A DNA stretch of 64,000 nucleotides from Bradyrhizobium nanningense (GCF_004114535.1 NZ_LBJC01000007.1:124001-188000); one strand, 5' to 3'. Counted from the first letter of the stretch, positions 9,088-18,608 are shown. Translations and numbers: made by a program. Notes: a model not told the origin generated them from the letters alone.

Positions 9088-9277
9088 ACCGGCGGACGGA
9101 CAACAGCCCTGCCGCCGGCGGCCGACATCGATCGTCGCTTCGGGTCACGAACGGAACGCTTGAATGGGCACCGGATGACAAATTGTAGCAGCCACCGTCC
9201 GGCAATATAGGCAGCAGGCTTGTCCAACTGGAGTGGCAGCAAGGGTCGCGGTCAAGCTGCCAGCCTCGAACGCGCTT

Positions 9278-9841
9278 CTAATGCCGTTCGACTTCGGACT
9301 CTTTCTCCATCTGCACGATGCGCGCTCGTAACGCGTCGAAGATTTCTTCGGCAGCATCGCTAAACAGCGGATCCTCATGACTTGTTGAGGCAGAAGCGAT
9401 CTCAGTCCAATCCGAAGGCGTTAGAACCTTGAGGGCGGCGGGGAAGAAGTCGCGGTCTTCGATCATGATGTGACGCCGCTCGCTCTCTATGAAATCGTGA
9501 ACGATGTTCTCCACATCTTGCCGAAGAATCTCCCGATCCGCCAGAACGGCGTCGATCGCCTGAACGACGCGGCGCAAACGCTGCGCCCCTTTTTGGTGCT
9601 CAAGCGTCAGATCGCCGACCCTTGCCGCCGCAGCTGGATCTCGAAGCTTTAGCTTGGCAAAGACCAATTCTTCTTGGGGATGATGATACAGCTCCGGATA
9701 GAGCTCGAAGTAGCTGACAATCGCGCGGATGACCTCGTAGTCGGGGTGGTTCCCGCGATCGAAAATCTCAAGCTCACGCTCAAGCACAGCGAGCAACGTC
9801 TCAATGTTGCGGTGTTCGCGAGATAGACGCTCAATGATCAT
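9278..9841 (-). CDS. Hemerythrin-like HHE-domain protein
   Basis: This 187-residue all-helical protein carries the di-iron ligand pattern of HHE/hemerythrin domains: His in REHRNIE near the start, HHPQEE, then LEHQKG and RRHIMIEDRDFFP. Family members bind oxygen or NO or sense redox and iron state in the cytoplasm. The ATG at 9841 was chosen because GGAGG lies 7 bases upstream. An ATG 21 bases further upstream is a weaker alternative. It is a single gene next to a TonB-receptor remnant, so an iron-related origin of the segment is possible but unproven. Confidence 0.88.
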   Translation of the reverse strand: MIIERLSREHRNIETLLAVLERELEIFDRGNHPDYEVIRAIVSYFELYPELYHHPQEELVFAKLKLRDPAAAARVGDLTLEHQKGAQRLRRVVQAIDAVLADREILRQDVENIVHDFIESERRHIMIEDRDFFPAALKVLTPSDWTEIASASTSHEDPLFSDAAEEIFDALRARIVQMEKESEVERH

Positions 9842-10030
9842 TGCGGGCCTCCAATGAACCATTGAAGTAAATCGTCAAATGCTATCTCGAAAGCGGTCTC
9901 AATTGCTTGCGCTAGATCAAGGGAGCGGCCCCCGCCTTATCGGGAACGGCATCCTGCTTTTTCAAGGGTCGAACCAGCCGCGGACCGCGGCAAGATCGAA
10001 TAGATCTGACGCCTTAGCAGGTTCCGACAT

Positions 10031-11083
10031 CTACGCCGTGAGCCCGCGTTCTCGTTGATCTCGCGACGGAAGATCCGGGCACAGCACGATCTTTCCTTCC
10101 AGGCCGCCCGCTTCGAGGCGCCGGTGCGCCTCAGCAACTTCAGCGAAAGAGATTCGCTCGGCAACGCGTGGCCGAATGGCGCGAGCCGCCAACAGTTCGA
10201 AGAGCCGCGCCAGATCCTCCCGGAACCAGGCCGGGTGTCGCGCCCGCATCAAATTGATCGAGTAGAAGTAGACCCGCTTGCCGCCAGGCAACCACCCCAA
10301 CACATACAGGCGCGCCGTCCACGTCAAGATGCTGAACAGGTTACGGCGCGCCTGTACGCCCGCCGTGTAGCCGTAGGCACAGAGCAGGCCGCCCCGCTTG
10401 AGTGCCGCCAACGAGCGGCGACAGCCGTCCTCTCCGATTCCGTCGAACACGACATCGAACCCACCTGGCACGATCTTCGTGAAGTCCTCGCGCTGGTAAT
10501 CGATCGGCGTGCCGCCCAGTTCGCGCACCAACGCCGCGTGATCGCCACGCGCCGTGCCCCACAGCTCAAGCCCCGCCATCCTGCCGAGCGTGAGCAGCGC
10601 CTGGCCGACCGCGCCAGCCGCACCATGCACGAGCACGCGCTGCCCCGGCTTCACGTGGGCCGCGCGGTGCAGGAGTTGGTAGGCGGTCGTCCAGCTGAGG
10701 ATCAAGGCGGCCGCCTCGGCCGCATCCACGCCTGGCGGCACGCGGGTCGCGTTCTCGGCCCGGAGGGTGCGGTAGGTGGCATTCGAGCCCACCACGGTCA
10801 TGTCAGCCACTCGGTCGCCGGGCTTGAAGTCCGCCACGTTCGGTCCCAGCTGATCGATTTCCCCGACGACGTCGTAGCCCAGCACAAAAGGCGGCTTGAG
10901 AGTGATCGTTTGCGGATAAAGGTGCCGCCGGATCACCACATCGGTGTACACGATGCTCGACGCAAGCACGCGAACTCTTACCTCGCCGCGGCCAGCCGTC
11001 GGAAGAGGAGCGGCGACCACCTCCAAGACGTCAGGATCGCCGAAGCACCTGACCTGAACAACCCGATTGCGCAGCTCTCCCAT
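10031..11083 (-). CDS. MDR-family NAD(P)H:quinone oxidoreductase-like protein
   Basis: This protein of about 350 residues belongs to the zinc-less medium-chain dehydrogenase/reductase group. It has an N-terminal GroES-like domain (LGYDVVGEIDQLGPNVADF), a Rossmann domain with HGAAGAVGQALLTLG, and FDVVFDGIG. The zinc-ligand Cys set of alcohol dehydrogenases is absent. It probably reduces quinones or alpha,beta-unsaturated carbonyls with NADPH. ATG 11083 is chosen because AAGGAAG precedes it. The gene stands alone between the hemerythrin and YccF genes. The exact substrate cannot be stated. Confidence 0.85.
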   Translation of the reverse strand: MGELRNRVVQVRCFGDPDVLEVVAAPLPTAGRGEVRVRVLASSIVYTDVVIRRHLYPQTITLKPPFVLGYDVVGEIDQLGPNVADFKPGDRVADMTVVGSNATYRTLRAENATRVPPGVDAAEAAALILSWTTAYQLLHRAAHVKPGQRVLVHGAAGAVGQALLTLGRMAGLELWGTARGDHAALVRELGGTPIDYQREDFTKIVPGGFDVVFDGIGEDGCRRSLAALKRGGLLCAYGYTAGVQARRNLFSILTWTARLYVLGWLPGGKRVYFYSINLMRARHPAWFREDLARLFELLAARAIRPRVAERISFAEVAEAHRRLEAGGLEGKIVLCPDLPSRDQRERGLTA

Positions 11084-11272
11084 CAGCGGACTTCCTTGCT
11101 TATGGGGCATTCCGCGGCCGCTCTGACCGTCCTCGATCACGCTAAATCATGGCTCGTAAGCCCAGCGTGGCATTGAGAGGGATCAATGCGTCAGCCCAGC
11201 TTCCTTTCTCGGCCCACGGGCTGAGCGATTTCCGGCTCCGCCGCCGGCCGCCGACGTAGATGGGTCCATGCC

Positions 11273-11677
11273 CTAGGCCGGCACGATCACCTTGCCGATC
11301 GGCCAGAGCGCGATCCCTGCGAGCTTGAGATGGGCCCAGGCGAAGGGAATGCCGATGATGGTGATCGCGAGCACCAGTGCGGTCACAAGGTGTCCGAGCG
11401 CCAGCCACCAGCCGGCCAGCACGAACCAGATGATGTTGCCGATCACCCCGAGCGGGCCGGTGCCGATGTCCTCAACACCGGTCACCTCGTAGCGGCTGAC
11501 CGCCCGCGAGCCGAACGGCAGCAGCGTGTAGACGGCGATGTTGAAGGCCGCCCGCGCCCAGGGCAGGCCAATGATGGTGATCGCCATGATGACCGCGGCG
11601 ATCAGCCAACCGAACGCCATCCAGGCGCCGCCGATGAGGATCCAGAGGATGTTGAGGAGAATGGAAACGGGGGCCAT
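11273..11677 (-). CDS. YccF-domain inner-membrane protein
   Basis: This 134-residue membrane protein consists of two related halves. Each has hydrophobic helices and an ITIIG(L/I)P(W/F)A motif: ITIIGLPWARAAFNIA and ITIIGIPFAWAHLKLA. This duplicated arrangement is the hallmark of YccF (DUF307) proteins. The function of the family is not established. Three or four membrane segments are expected. The 189 bases between this gene and the upstream reductase show no further gene. Confidence 0.9.
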   Translation of the reverse strand: MAPVSILLNILWILIGGAWMAFGWLIAAVIMAITIIGLPWARAAFNIAVYTLLPFGSRAVSRYEVTGVEDIGTGPLGVIGNIIWFVLAGWWLALGHLVTALVLAITIIGIPFAWAHLKLAGIALWPIGKVIVPA

Positions 11678-11752
11678 GGGATGATCCGAGGGTTCAATGG
11701 TCCCGCCTATATAGGATCGAAATCTGTCTCTGCTAAGACGGCAAGGTAGCCC

Positions 11753-13297
11753 TCAAATTTTTCGCCCCGCCTGCTCCCAATAGGGATCGCGCAGGCGGCG
11801 CTTGAAGATCTTGCCGGAATCTTCGCGCGGTAGGCCGATGCGGATCTCGATGTGCTTGGGCACCTTGTAGTCGGCCAGATGCGCCTTCAGCGCGGCGCGG
11901 ACGTCGGCTTCATCGAGCGTGACGCCGGCTTGCGGCTCGACCACAGCCATCAGCGCCTCGCCGAATTCGGCGTCGGGGATGCCGAACACCGCGCAATCAT
12001 GCACGCCGGGCACGGCATGCAGCACGGATTCGATCTCGGCCGGGTAGATGTTGACGCCGCCTGATATCACCATGTCGCGCTTGCGATCGCAGATGAAGAC
12101 GTAGCCGTCCGCGTCGATATAGCCGACATCGCCGGAGGTGATGAAGCCGTCGCGGTCGATCTCGGCGCGCTTCTCCGGCTTGTTGTGGTAGGTGAAATCG
12201 GCCAGCTCGGCCATGCGGGAATAGATCTCGCCGATCTCGCCCACACCCAGCACACGGCCGTCCTCGCCGAGGAAGCGCAGCTCGGCGCCGGGCGAGATTT
12301 TTCCCACCGTGCCGGGCTTCTTCAGCGCGTCTTCGGATGTCGCGAAGGTGACGGCGCTGGACTCGGTCGAGCCGTAGAATTCGTAGATCACCGGCCCCCA
12401 CCATTCGATCATGGCGCGTTTGACGTCGGCCGGACACGGCGCGGCGGCGTGGATGACGTGGCGCAGCGAGGAAACGTCGTACCTCCTGCGCACCTTCTCC
12501 GGCAGCTTCATCAGGCGGATGAACATGGTCGGCACCATGAAGATGGTGTCGATCTTGTAGCGCTCGATCGCTTGCAGAAATTCTTCCGCCTCGAACCGCG
12601 GCATCAGCACCAATGCGCCGCCGAGCTTGCCGGCGCGGATGCCGAACGAGTTCGGCGCGGAGTGATAGAGCGGGCCCGGCAGCAATGCGCGGGCGCCGGG
12701 CTTGAGGCCGTAGATCATCGCGCGCATGCGCTCGCCGGCAGCCTGCTGCTCCGGCGTCGGCGCGTTGCGCCGCACGCCCTTGGGATGGCCTGTCGTGCCT
12801 GAGGTGTAGATCATGTTCATCGGCTGCGGCACGACCGGACCTTCATAGGGCTGAAATCGTGCGAGCCACAGTTCAAAGTCGATTGCAAAGTCCGGCGTCG
12901 TCAGATGATCCGGATCGATCTTGTAATTGGACAGGATCTCCGGCGGCGTCGGCACGCTGAGCACGGTGACGCCCTTCGGGATCGCATCGCGCAGCGCGTG
13001 CAGCATGTCGGCATGTCCGATCAGCACCGACGTGCCGGTGTCGCCAAGGATGTAGTTGATCTCCTCCGGCTTGAAGTGCCAGTTGATCGGCACGCCATAG
13101 GCACCCAGCCGCATCGCGGCATAGGCGGCTTCCAGGAAGGCGATGTCGTTGCGCATCAGCATGCAGACGCAATCGCCTGGCTTGACGCCGAGCTTGGCGA
13201 GGCCGGAAGCGATGCGATCGGCGCGGGCTGCGACTTCGGTGTGGGTGCGGCGACGGTTGCCGGAGACGATGCCGAGGAAGTCAGACGTTTCGCTCAT
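11753..13297 (-). CDS. Acyl-CoA synthetase (class I adenylate-forming)
   Basis: This 514-residue enzyme should activate a carboxylic acid through an acyl-AMP to its CoA thioester. Motifs in order are IYTSGTTGHPKGVRR (ATP loop), YEFYGSTESS, the hinge region CDRKRDMVISGGVNIYPAEI, and the catalytic Lys in DSGKIFKRRLRD. The ATG at 13297 fits the family length; the frame runs on upstream into a repeat and should not be used. The downstream LPREDSGKIF ending is typical of the FadD13/long-chain branch. It is followed upstream by a repeat and a crotonase gene on the same strand, probably co-functional. Confidence 0.92.
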   Translation of the reverse strand: MSETSDFLGIVSGNRRRTHTEVAARADRIASGLAKLGVKPGDCVCMLMRNDIAFLEAAYAAMRLGAYGVPINWHFKPEEINYILGDTGTSVLIGHADMLHALRDAIPKGVTVLSVPTPPEILSNYKIDPDHLTTPDFAIDFELWLARFQPYEGPVVPQPMNMIYTSGTTGHPKGVRRNAPTPEQQAAGERMRAMIYGLKPGARALLPGPLYHSAPNSFGIRAGKLGGALVLMPRFEAEEFLQAIERYKIDTIFMVPTMFIRLMKLPEKVRRRYDVSSLRHVIHAAAPCPADVKRAMIEWWGPVIYEFYGSTESSAVTFATSEDALKKPGTVGKISPGAELRFLGEDGRVLGVGEIGEIYSRMAELADFTYHNKPEKRAEIDRDGFITSGDVGYIDADGYVFICDRKRDMVISGGVNIYPAEIESVLHAVPGVHDCAVFGIPDAEFGEALMAVVEPQAGVTLDEADVRAALKAHLADYKVPKHIEIRIGLPREDSGKIFKRRLRDPYWEQAGRKI

Positions 13298-13323
13298 TTT
13301 TGTTTTTCTTTGTTGTTGTGATC

Positions 13324-13403
13324 GTCGTTCCGGGATGGTCCGAAGGACCAGACCCGGAATCTCGAGGTTCCGGGTTCGGTCCTGCGGACCGCCCCGGAAC
13401 GAC
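13324..13403. repeat. Family A palindromic repeat
   Basis: The outer arms GTCGTTCCGGG and CCCGGAACGAC pair perfectly, and an inner hairpin GGTCCGAAGGACC lies inside. It is a shorter sibling of the copy at 1377-1480. It sits between the crotonase and acyl-CoA synthetase genes on the same strand. Confidence 0.8.
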
Positions 13404-13405
13404 AA

Positions 13406-14215
13406 TCAATCCGCAAACTTCGGCGCGCGCTTCTCCAGATTGGCGCGCACCGCTTCGGTCTGGTTGGCGCTGCCGATCAGCTTCTGTTGCTCGACCGACT
13501 CGGCGAGCAGCGCTGGACCCGGATCGACCGAGAGATTGTTCAGCATCCGCTTGGCGGCGCGGATCGCATCGGGGCTTTTTCCCGCGATCTCGCGCGCGAC
13601 GTCCAGCGCAGCCGCGCGCGGGTCGTCGCAGATGCGGGTGGCCAGACCATAAGTCATCGCCTCCTGCGCCGAGAAGATGCGGCCGGTGTACGTGAGATCG
13701 CGCAGGATGTCGTCGCGCACGAGGCTCGCCAGGATCGGCGTGCCCGCCATATCAGGGACGAGGCCCCATTTGATCTCCATGATCGACATCCGCGCGTCCG
13801 CCGAGAGAAACCGCATGTCGGCGCCGAGCGAGAGCTGGAAGCCGCCGCCGAAGGCGACGCCGTGCACGGCCGCGATCACCGGCACAGGAAGCTGGCGCCA
13901 GCCCCATACCGCCTGTTGCGCAAAGTTCGCCTGGCCGTGCGTGCGCTTGGTGAGATCGCGATTTTCGCCACCCGGAATTCCGTTGCCGCCCTTCTCCTTC
14001 GTGGCGGCAAAACGTCCCATGTCGAGCCCGGCGCAGAAGGCGCGGCCCTCTCCTGACAACACAACGGCGCGCAAGCCTTTCTCCTTCGAAAGCCGCTCGG
14101 TGGCGGCGACCAGCGCCTCGAACATGGCCTGATCCAGCGCGTTCATCTTGTCGGCGCGCACCAGGCGCACGTCGGCGACGCCTTCCGAGATCGAGATCGA
14201 GACGCGCTCTTCCAT
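13406..14215 (-). CDS. Crotonase-family enoyl-CoA hydratase/isomerase
   Basis: This 269-residue crotonase carries the oxyanion-hole segments FCAGLDMGRF and HGVAFGGGFQLSLGADM. The first catalytic Glu is present in MSIMEIKWGL. The position of the second catalytic Glu appears to be Asp (RDLTYTG), so hydratase activity may be altered. An insertion of about 15 residues (ATKEKGGNGIPGGENRD) follows the first oxyanion loop and is typical of crotonase proteins not involved in classical beta-oxidation. It is co-directional with the acyl-CoA synthetase and divergent from the dienoyl-reductase-like SDR. Confidence 0.9.
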   Translation of the reverse strand: MEERVSISISEGVADVRLVRADKMNALDQAMFEALVAATERLSKEKGLRAVVLSGEGRAFCAGLDMGRFAATKEKGGNGIPGGENRDLTKRTHGQANFAQQAVWGWRQLPVPVIAAVHGVAFGGGFQLSLGADMRFLSADARMSIMEIKWGLVPDMAGTPILASLVRDDILRDLTYTGRIFSAQEAMTYGLATRICDDPRAAALDVAREIAGKSPDAIRAAKRMLNNLSVDPGPALLAESVEQQKLIGSANQTEAVRANLEKRAPKFAD

Positions 14216-14321
14216 GGACGAATTCTCCCCTGTTCCTGACCGGTTGCCGCTTTACAGGACGCCGGCGGCCGGATTTAGTCAATCGACCAATTAACTGACA
14301 ATCCCTACGGGGGAAACCACC

Positions 14322-15194
14322 ATGTTCAAAGAAAATCTTCTGGCCGGCCGGCGCATTCTCGTGACCGGCGGCGGCACCGGTCTCGGCAAGTCGATGGCGG
14401 CGCGCTTCCTCGAGCTCGGCGCCGAGGTGCACATCTGCGGCCGCCGCAAGATCGTGTGCGATGAGACCGCGACCGAGCTGATAAATCTCTATGGCGGCCG
14501 CGTCACCAGCCACGGCGTCGACATCCGTAACGCGCTCGCGGTCGACGAGATGGTGGAGAACATCTTTCGCGACGGCGGTCTCACCGACCTCATCAACAAC
14601 GCCGCCGGGAATTTCATCTCGCGCACCGAGGAGCTGTCGCCGCGCGGCTTCGATGCGGTCGCCAACATCGTCATGCACGGCACGTTCTACGTGACCCATG
14701 CGGTCGGCAAGCGCTGGATCGCGGACAAGCAACCCGGCAACGTCGTCTCGATCACCACGACCTGGGTGCGCAACGGCTCGCCTTACGTCGTGCCGTCGGC
14801 GATGAGCAAGTCGGCGATCCACGCCATGACGATGTCGCTCGCGGCCGAATGGGGCCGCTACGGCATCCGCCTCAACACCATCGCGCCCGGCGAAATTCCG
14901 ACCGAGGGCATGAGCAAGCGCATCAAGCCCGGCGACGAGGCCGGCGCGCGCACCAAGGCGATGAACCCGATGGGCCGCGTCGGCACCATGGAGGAATTGC
15001 AGAACCTCGCGGTGTTCCTGATCTCCGGCGGCTGCGACTGGATCAACGGCGAGACCATCGCCATGGACGGCGCGCAGGCCCTCGCGATGGGCGGCAATTT
15101 CTACCAGCTCCGCGATTGGAGCGACGACGACTGGAAGACCGCGCGCGAGAGCATCATGGCGCAGAACGAGAAGGACCGCGCGAAGCGGGGGTGA
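14322..15194 (+). CDS. SDR oxidoreductase, 2,4-dienoyl-CoA reductase (DECR)-like
   Basis: This 290-residue SDR has the cofactor motif TGGGTGLG and NNAAGNFIS, which is typical of mitochondrial-type 2,4-dienoyl-CoA reductases. In place of the usual Tyr-x3-Lys, the active site reads YVVPSAMSKSA. This gives the Ser-x3-Lys pair with a displaced Tyr known from DECR. It would reduce 2,4-dienoyl-CoA with NADPH during oxidation of unsaturated acids. The start follows CGGGGGAAACCACC. It is divergent from the crotonase gene with a 106-base spacer containing an AT-rich promoter-like stretch. Confidence 0.88.
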   Translation: MFKENLLAGRRILVTGGGTGLGKSMAARFLELGAEVHICGRRKIVCDETATELINLYGGRVTSHGVDIRNALAVDEMVENIFRDGGLTDLINNAAGNFISRTEELSPRGFDAVANIVMHGTFYVTHAVGKRWIADKQPGNVVSITTTWVRNGSPYVVPSAMSKSAIHAMTMSLAAEWGRYGIRLNTIAPGEIPTEGMSKRIKPGDEAGARTKAMNPMGRVGTMEELQNLAVFLISGGCDWINGETIAMDGAQALAMGGNFYQLRDWSDDDWKTARESIMAQNEKDRAKRG

Positions 15195-15244
15195 CGCGAG
15201 GGGGAGAAGTGTAAGGAGCTAACGCTTTCACCCCGCTCTCAACT

Positions 15245-15387
15245 GTCGTCCCCGCGAAGGCGGGGACCCGTAACCACAGGGAGAAGTCGTGGCGTGGCCT
15301 GGTAACCACGAATCTTCGCAAAACTGCTCCCTGTGGTTATGGGTCCCGGATCGGCCGCGCGCTTATGGCGCGCTTGTCTGGGACGAC
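15245..15387. repeat. Family B palindromic repeat
   Basis: The unit runs from GTCGTCCCCGCGAAGGCGGG to GGGACGAC. It contains the paired segments CCGTAACCACAGGGAG and CTCCCTGTGGTTATGGG. Other copies are at 17052-17183, 23290-23431 and 47863-47989. Confidence 0.85.
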
Positions 15388-15465
15388 GGCGGGACTCCCA
15401 TCTTGTCTTCACTGGCGGATGACGCCAAACTCCGCGGCATAAAAACAAGACGCCACGGGAGAAAC

Positions 15466-17043
15466 ATGTCCACACAGAAACTGGCCAACCTCGCCGACAT
15501 GGTGCGCGAGCGCGCCAGGAGCCGCGGGAATGCCGTCGCCTACGAGTTCGAGGGCCGCCTCACCAGCTTTGCCGAATTCGACGTCAAGACCAATAAGGTC
15601 GCCAACGCGCTTCTTGCGATGGGCGTCAGACACGGCGATCGCATCGCCTATCTCGGCAAGAACAGCGATCTCTATTTCGAGCTGCTGATGGGCGCGATGA
15701 AGGCCGGCGTGGTGACCGCGCCAGTGAATTGGCGGCTCGCCGGGCCCGAGGTCGCCTTCATCGTCGAAGATTGCAAGGCGCCCGTGCTGTTCGTAGGACC
15801 CGAGTTCATCACCCTCATCCGCCAGATCAAGGACCAGCTGCCGGTCGTACGCAGCATCATCACCACCGAGGGCGGTGCGCCGGAATGGCAGGAATTTACG
15901 GCCTTGCGCGACGCGCAGAGCGGCGATGATCCCAGGGTGCCGATCGATGCCAAGGACATCGCAATCCAGCTCTACACGTCCGGCACCACGGGCAAGCCGA
16001 AGGGCGCGATGCTGAGCCACGCCAACTTCCTCAACCTGGTGCAGTCAGGCAATGCCGAGGACAAGCCGGAGTGGAACCGGTGGTCGACAGACGACGTATC
16101 GCTGGTCGCGATGCCGGTGTTCCACATCGGCGGCTCGGGCTGGGGCGTGATGGGCCTCTATCACGGTGCCCGCGGCGTGATCGCCCGCGAATTCGACCCG
16201 ACCAAGATCTTGGACTTCTTCGAGCAGTCGGGCATCACGAAACTGTTCATGGTGCCGGCGGCGATGCAATTCGTGGTACGGCAGCCGCGCGCGAAGACGG
16301 TCGATTTCTCGCGGCTGAAATACATGCTGTATGGCGCCTCGCCCATACCGGCGGCGCTGCTGAAGGAATGCATCGAGATCTTCAAGTGCGGCTTCGTGCA
16401 GCTGTACGGCATGACCGAAACCACCGGCACCATCGTCGCACTGCCGCCGGAGGATCACGTCGAGGGCCTCGAACGAATGCGCTCGGCCGGCAAGGCGCTG
16501 CCGGGCGTCGAGATCGCGATTTTGGACGTCGACGGCAAGCCACTGCCGCCGCGTGAAGTCGGCGAGATCGCGACGCGCTCGGGCTCCAACATGGCAGGCT
16601 ACTGGAATCTGCCGGAGGCGAGCGCTTCGACATTGCGCGGCGACGGCTGGCTGCGTACCGGCGATGCCGGTTACATGGACGAGGACGGCTACCTCTACAT
16701 CCACGACCGCATCAAGGACATGATCATCTCCGGCGGCGAGAACATCTACCCCGCCGAGGTCGAGAGCGCGTTGTGCGATCATCCCGATGTCGCGGAAGCC
16801 GCCGTGATCGGCGTGCCCGATGACAAATGGGGCGAGGCGGTGAAGGCCGTCGTGGTGATGAAGCCCCGCAAGGAAGCGACCGCCACCGACATCATCAACT
16901 TCACCCGCACGCGCATCGCCGGCTACAAGACGCCGAAGAGCGTGGAGTTCCTGCCGGCGCTGCCGCGCAATCCGAGCGGCAAGATCCTGCGGCGGCAATT
17001 GCGGGAGCCGCATTGGGCCGGCAAGGATCGGCGGGTGAATTGA
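15466..17043 (+). CDS. Acyl-CoA synthetase (class I adenylate-forming)
   Basis: This 525-residue enzyme has IQLYTSGTTGKPKGAML, QLYGMTETTG, HDRIKDMIISGGENIYPAEV and the C-terminal catalytic Lys in NPSGKILRRQLRE. The domain order is that of FadD/AliA-like ligases. ATG 15466 is preceded by CGGGAGAAAC; the longer frame runs back into the family B repeat. It is flanked by copies of the same repeat on both sides, which could favour duplication or mobility of this gene. It is the second ligase of the island and is a plausible LvaE-like activating enzyme. Substrate unknown. Confidence 0.93.
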   Translation: MSTQKLANLADMVRERARSRGNAVAYEFEGRLTSFAEFDVKTNKVANALLAMGVRHGDRIAYLGKNSDLYFELLMGAMKAGVVTAPVNWRLAGPEVAFIVEDCKAPVLFVGPEFITLIRQIKDQLPVVRSIITTEGGAPEWQEFTALRDAQSGDDPRVPIDAKDIAIQLYTSGTTGKPKGAMLSHANFLNLVQSGNAEDKPEWNRWSTDDVSLVAMPVFHIGGSGWGVMGLYHGARGVIAREFDPTKILDFFEQSGITKLFMVPAAMQFVVRQPRAKTVDFSRLKYMLYGASPIPAALLKECIEIFKCGFVQLYGMTETTGTIVALPPEDHVEGLERMRSAGKALPGVEIAILDVDGKPLPPREVGEIATRSGSNMAGYWNLPEASASTLRGDGWLRTGDAGYMDEDGYLYIHDRIKDMIISGGENIYPAEVESALCDHPDVAEAAVIGVPDDKWGEAVKAVVVMKPRKEATATDIINFTRTRIAGYKTPKSVEFLPALPRNPSGKILRRQLREPHWAGKDRRVN

Positions 17044-17051
17044 TCAACGCT

Positions 17052-17183
17052 GTCGTCCCGGGGCGCGCGCAGCGCAAACCCGGGACCCATAACCACAGGG
17101 AGCGGTTATGCGAAGATTTGGAGTGACCGGCTCGCCCCGAACTCCTCCCTGGGGTTATGGGTCCCCGCGTTCGCGGGGACGAC
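17052..17183. repeat. Family B palindromic repeat between convergent genes
   Basis: The arms GTCGTCCCGGGGCGCG and CGCGTTCGCGGGGACGAC enclose the conserved CCCATAACCACAGGGAG and CTCCCTGGGGTTATGGG pairs. It fills the gap between the convergent ligase and dehydrogenase genes. Confidence 0.85.
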
Positions 17184-17210
17184 TCAGGGAGAGATAACGC
17201 GCAACAACAG

Positions 17211-18485
17211 CTAATGCTTCCCCGGCCCCATATAGCCGAACAGGAACCCCGCCACCTTCCGCATCTGGATCTCCTCGCTGCCCTCCGTAATGCGATAGCG
17301 GCGATGGTGGCGATAGATGTGCTCGAACGGCTTGTGGCGTGAATAGCCCATGCCGCCATGAACCTGCATGGCGCGGTCGGCGGATTCGCAGCAGAGGCGG
17401 TTTGCCCAGTAATTGCACATCGAGACGCGGTCCGAGAGCGTGCGCTCGATCTGCTCCTCGGTGAGCTGGTCCATCTCCCAGGCAGTCTTGCGGATCAGAA
17501 GGCGCAGCATCTCGGCCTGCGTCGCGAGCTCGACCAGCGGGAACTGGATCGCCTGGTTCTCGGCGAGCGCCTTGCCGAACGGCTTTCGCTCGCGCGCGTA
17601 TTTGACGCTCTCGTTGATGCAATAGACCGCGGCGCCGAGCGAGCTGGCCGCCTGGCGGATGCGGTTCTGATGCACGAAGCACTGCGCGAGCGACAGGCCG
17701 CGTCCGACTTCGCCGAACAATGCATCCTCCGGCACGAACACGTCGGTGAAGCTGACGCGCGGATGATCGGTCGGCATGTTGAAGGTCCACATGTATTCCT
17801 CGACCTTGACACCATGGCTCTTGGCCGGCACCAGGAAGCAGGTGATGCCGCGGGCATCGCCGTCATTGCCGCTGGTGCGCGCGAACAGCGCGCAATGCGT
17901 GGCGACGTGCATGCCGGTGGTCCACATCTTCTCGCCGTTGATGATCCAGCCCTTGACGTTGTCGCGCGCGGCCGGCACCGCGCGCGTCTCCATGTGAGTC
18001 GCATCCGAGCCGTGATGCGGCTCGGTCAAGCCGAAGGTGATGCGGTACTTGCCCTTGATCGAGCCGTCGATCATCGCCTTCTGGTCGTCGCGGCCATAAC
18101 GATCGAGCATGGTGACGACGGGGAAATTGCCGACGATCGAATGCTCATTCTGGAGATCGTTGTGCAGGCCGAGGCCCTTCGCAGCAAAATGTTCGCGGAT
18201 CACAGCCATCCAGAGATTGGAGCCGTCCTTGCCGCCATATTGCTTCGGTACCGGAAAGCGCAGATGTCCGGCGGCGTCCGCAAGATCCTTGGCCTTGCGC
18301 AGCAGCGCTTCCCACTCGTGCCGCGGCAGGCCGCCATTTTCGAAATCGGTGCGCGCCCATTCGCGGCGGTGGTCGAAGAAGCGGATGTTGTCGTCGGCCT
18401 CTTCCAGCGGCTTGATCTGGCGTGCGATGAAACGATCGAGCTCTCCGAGATAGGCGACGAGATCGGCAGGCAATGAGAAATCCAC
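17211..18485 (-). CDS. Acyl-CoA dehydrogenase
   Basis: This 424-residue flavoprotein is of standard ACAD length. FAD and substrate-binding segments are visible (FGLTEPHHGSDATHMETRAV and NGEKMWTTGM), as is the C-terminal region MQVHGGMGYSRHKPFEHIYR followed by YRITEGSEEIQ. In the last of these, the Glu of TEGS matches the catalytic base of MCAD-type enzymes. It oxidises an acyl-CoA to the 2-enoyl-CoA and passes electrons to ETF. It is convergent with the ligase gene and divergent from a crotonase gene, with a possible shared operator at 18609-18637. Confidence 0.94.
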   Translation of the reverse strand: MDFSLPADLVAYLGELDRFIARQIKPLEEADDNIRFFDHRREWARTDFENGGLPRHEWEALLRKAKDLADAAGHLRFPVPKQYGGKDGSNLWMAVIREHFAAKGLGLHNDLQNEHSIVGNFPVVTMLDRYGRDDQKAMIDGSIKGKYRITFGLTEPHHGSDATHMETRAVPAARDNVKGWIINGEKMWTTGMHVATHCALFARTSGNDGDARGITCFLVPAKSHGVKVEEYMWTFNMPTDHPRVSFTDVFVPEDALFGEVGRGLSLAQCFVHQNRIRQAASSLGAAVYCINESVKYARERKPFGKALAENQAIQFPLVELATQAEMLRLLIRKTAWEMDQLTEEQIERTLSDRVSMCNYWANRLCCESADRAMQVHGGMGYSRHKPFEHIYRHHRRYRITEGSEEIQMRKVAGFLFGYMGPGKH

Positions 18486-18608
18486 AGGTTCTCTCCCGGA
18501 TTGATTTTATCGTTTTGCGTTAAGGCGCTAGGCGCACTTTTGCTTCGCACGATTAAGGTGAGAAGAGCGCGGCCAAGTCAAGCAAGGCGAGGCGTGACGA
18601 AGGCGCAA

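Noticed and set aside
15245..17183. Repeat copies on both sides of an acyl-CoA synthetase gene, considered as a composite mobile element
   Set aside because: The repeats are common dispersed palindromes without terminal inverted repeats, transposase or target duplications, so mobility of the gene is only speculative.
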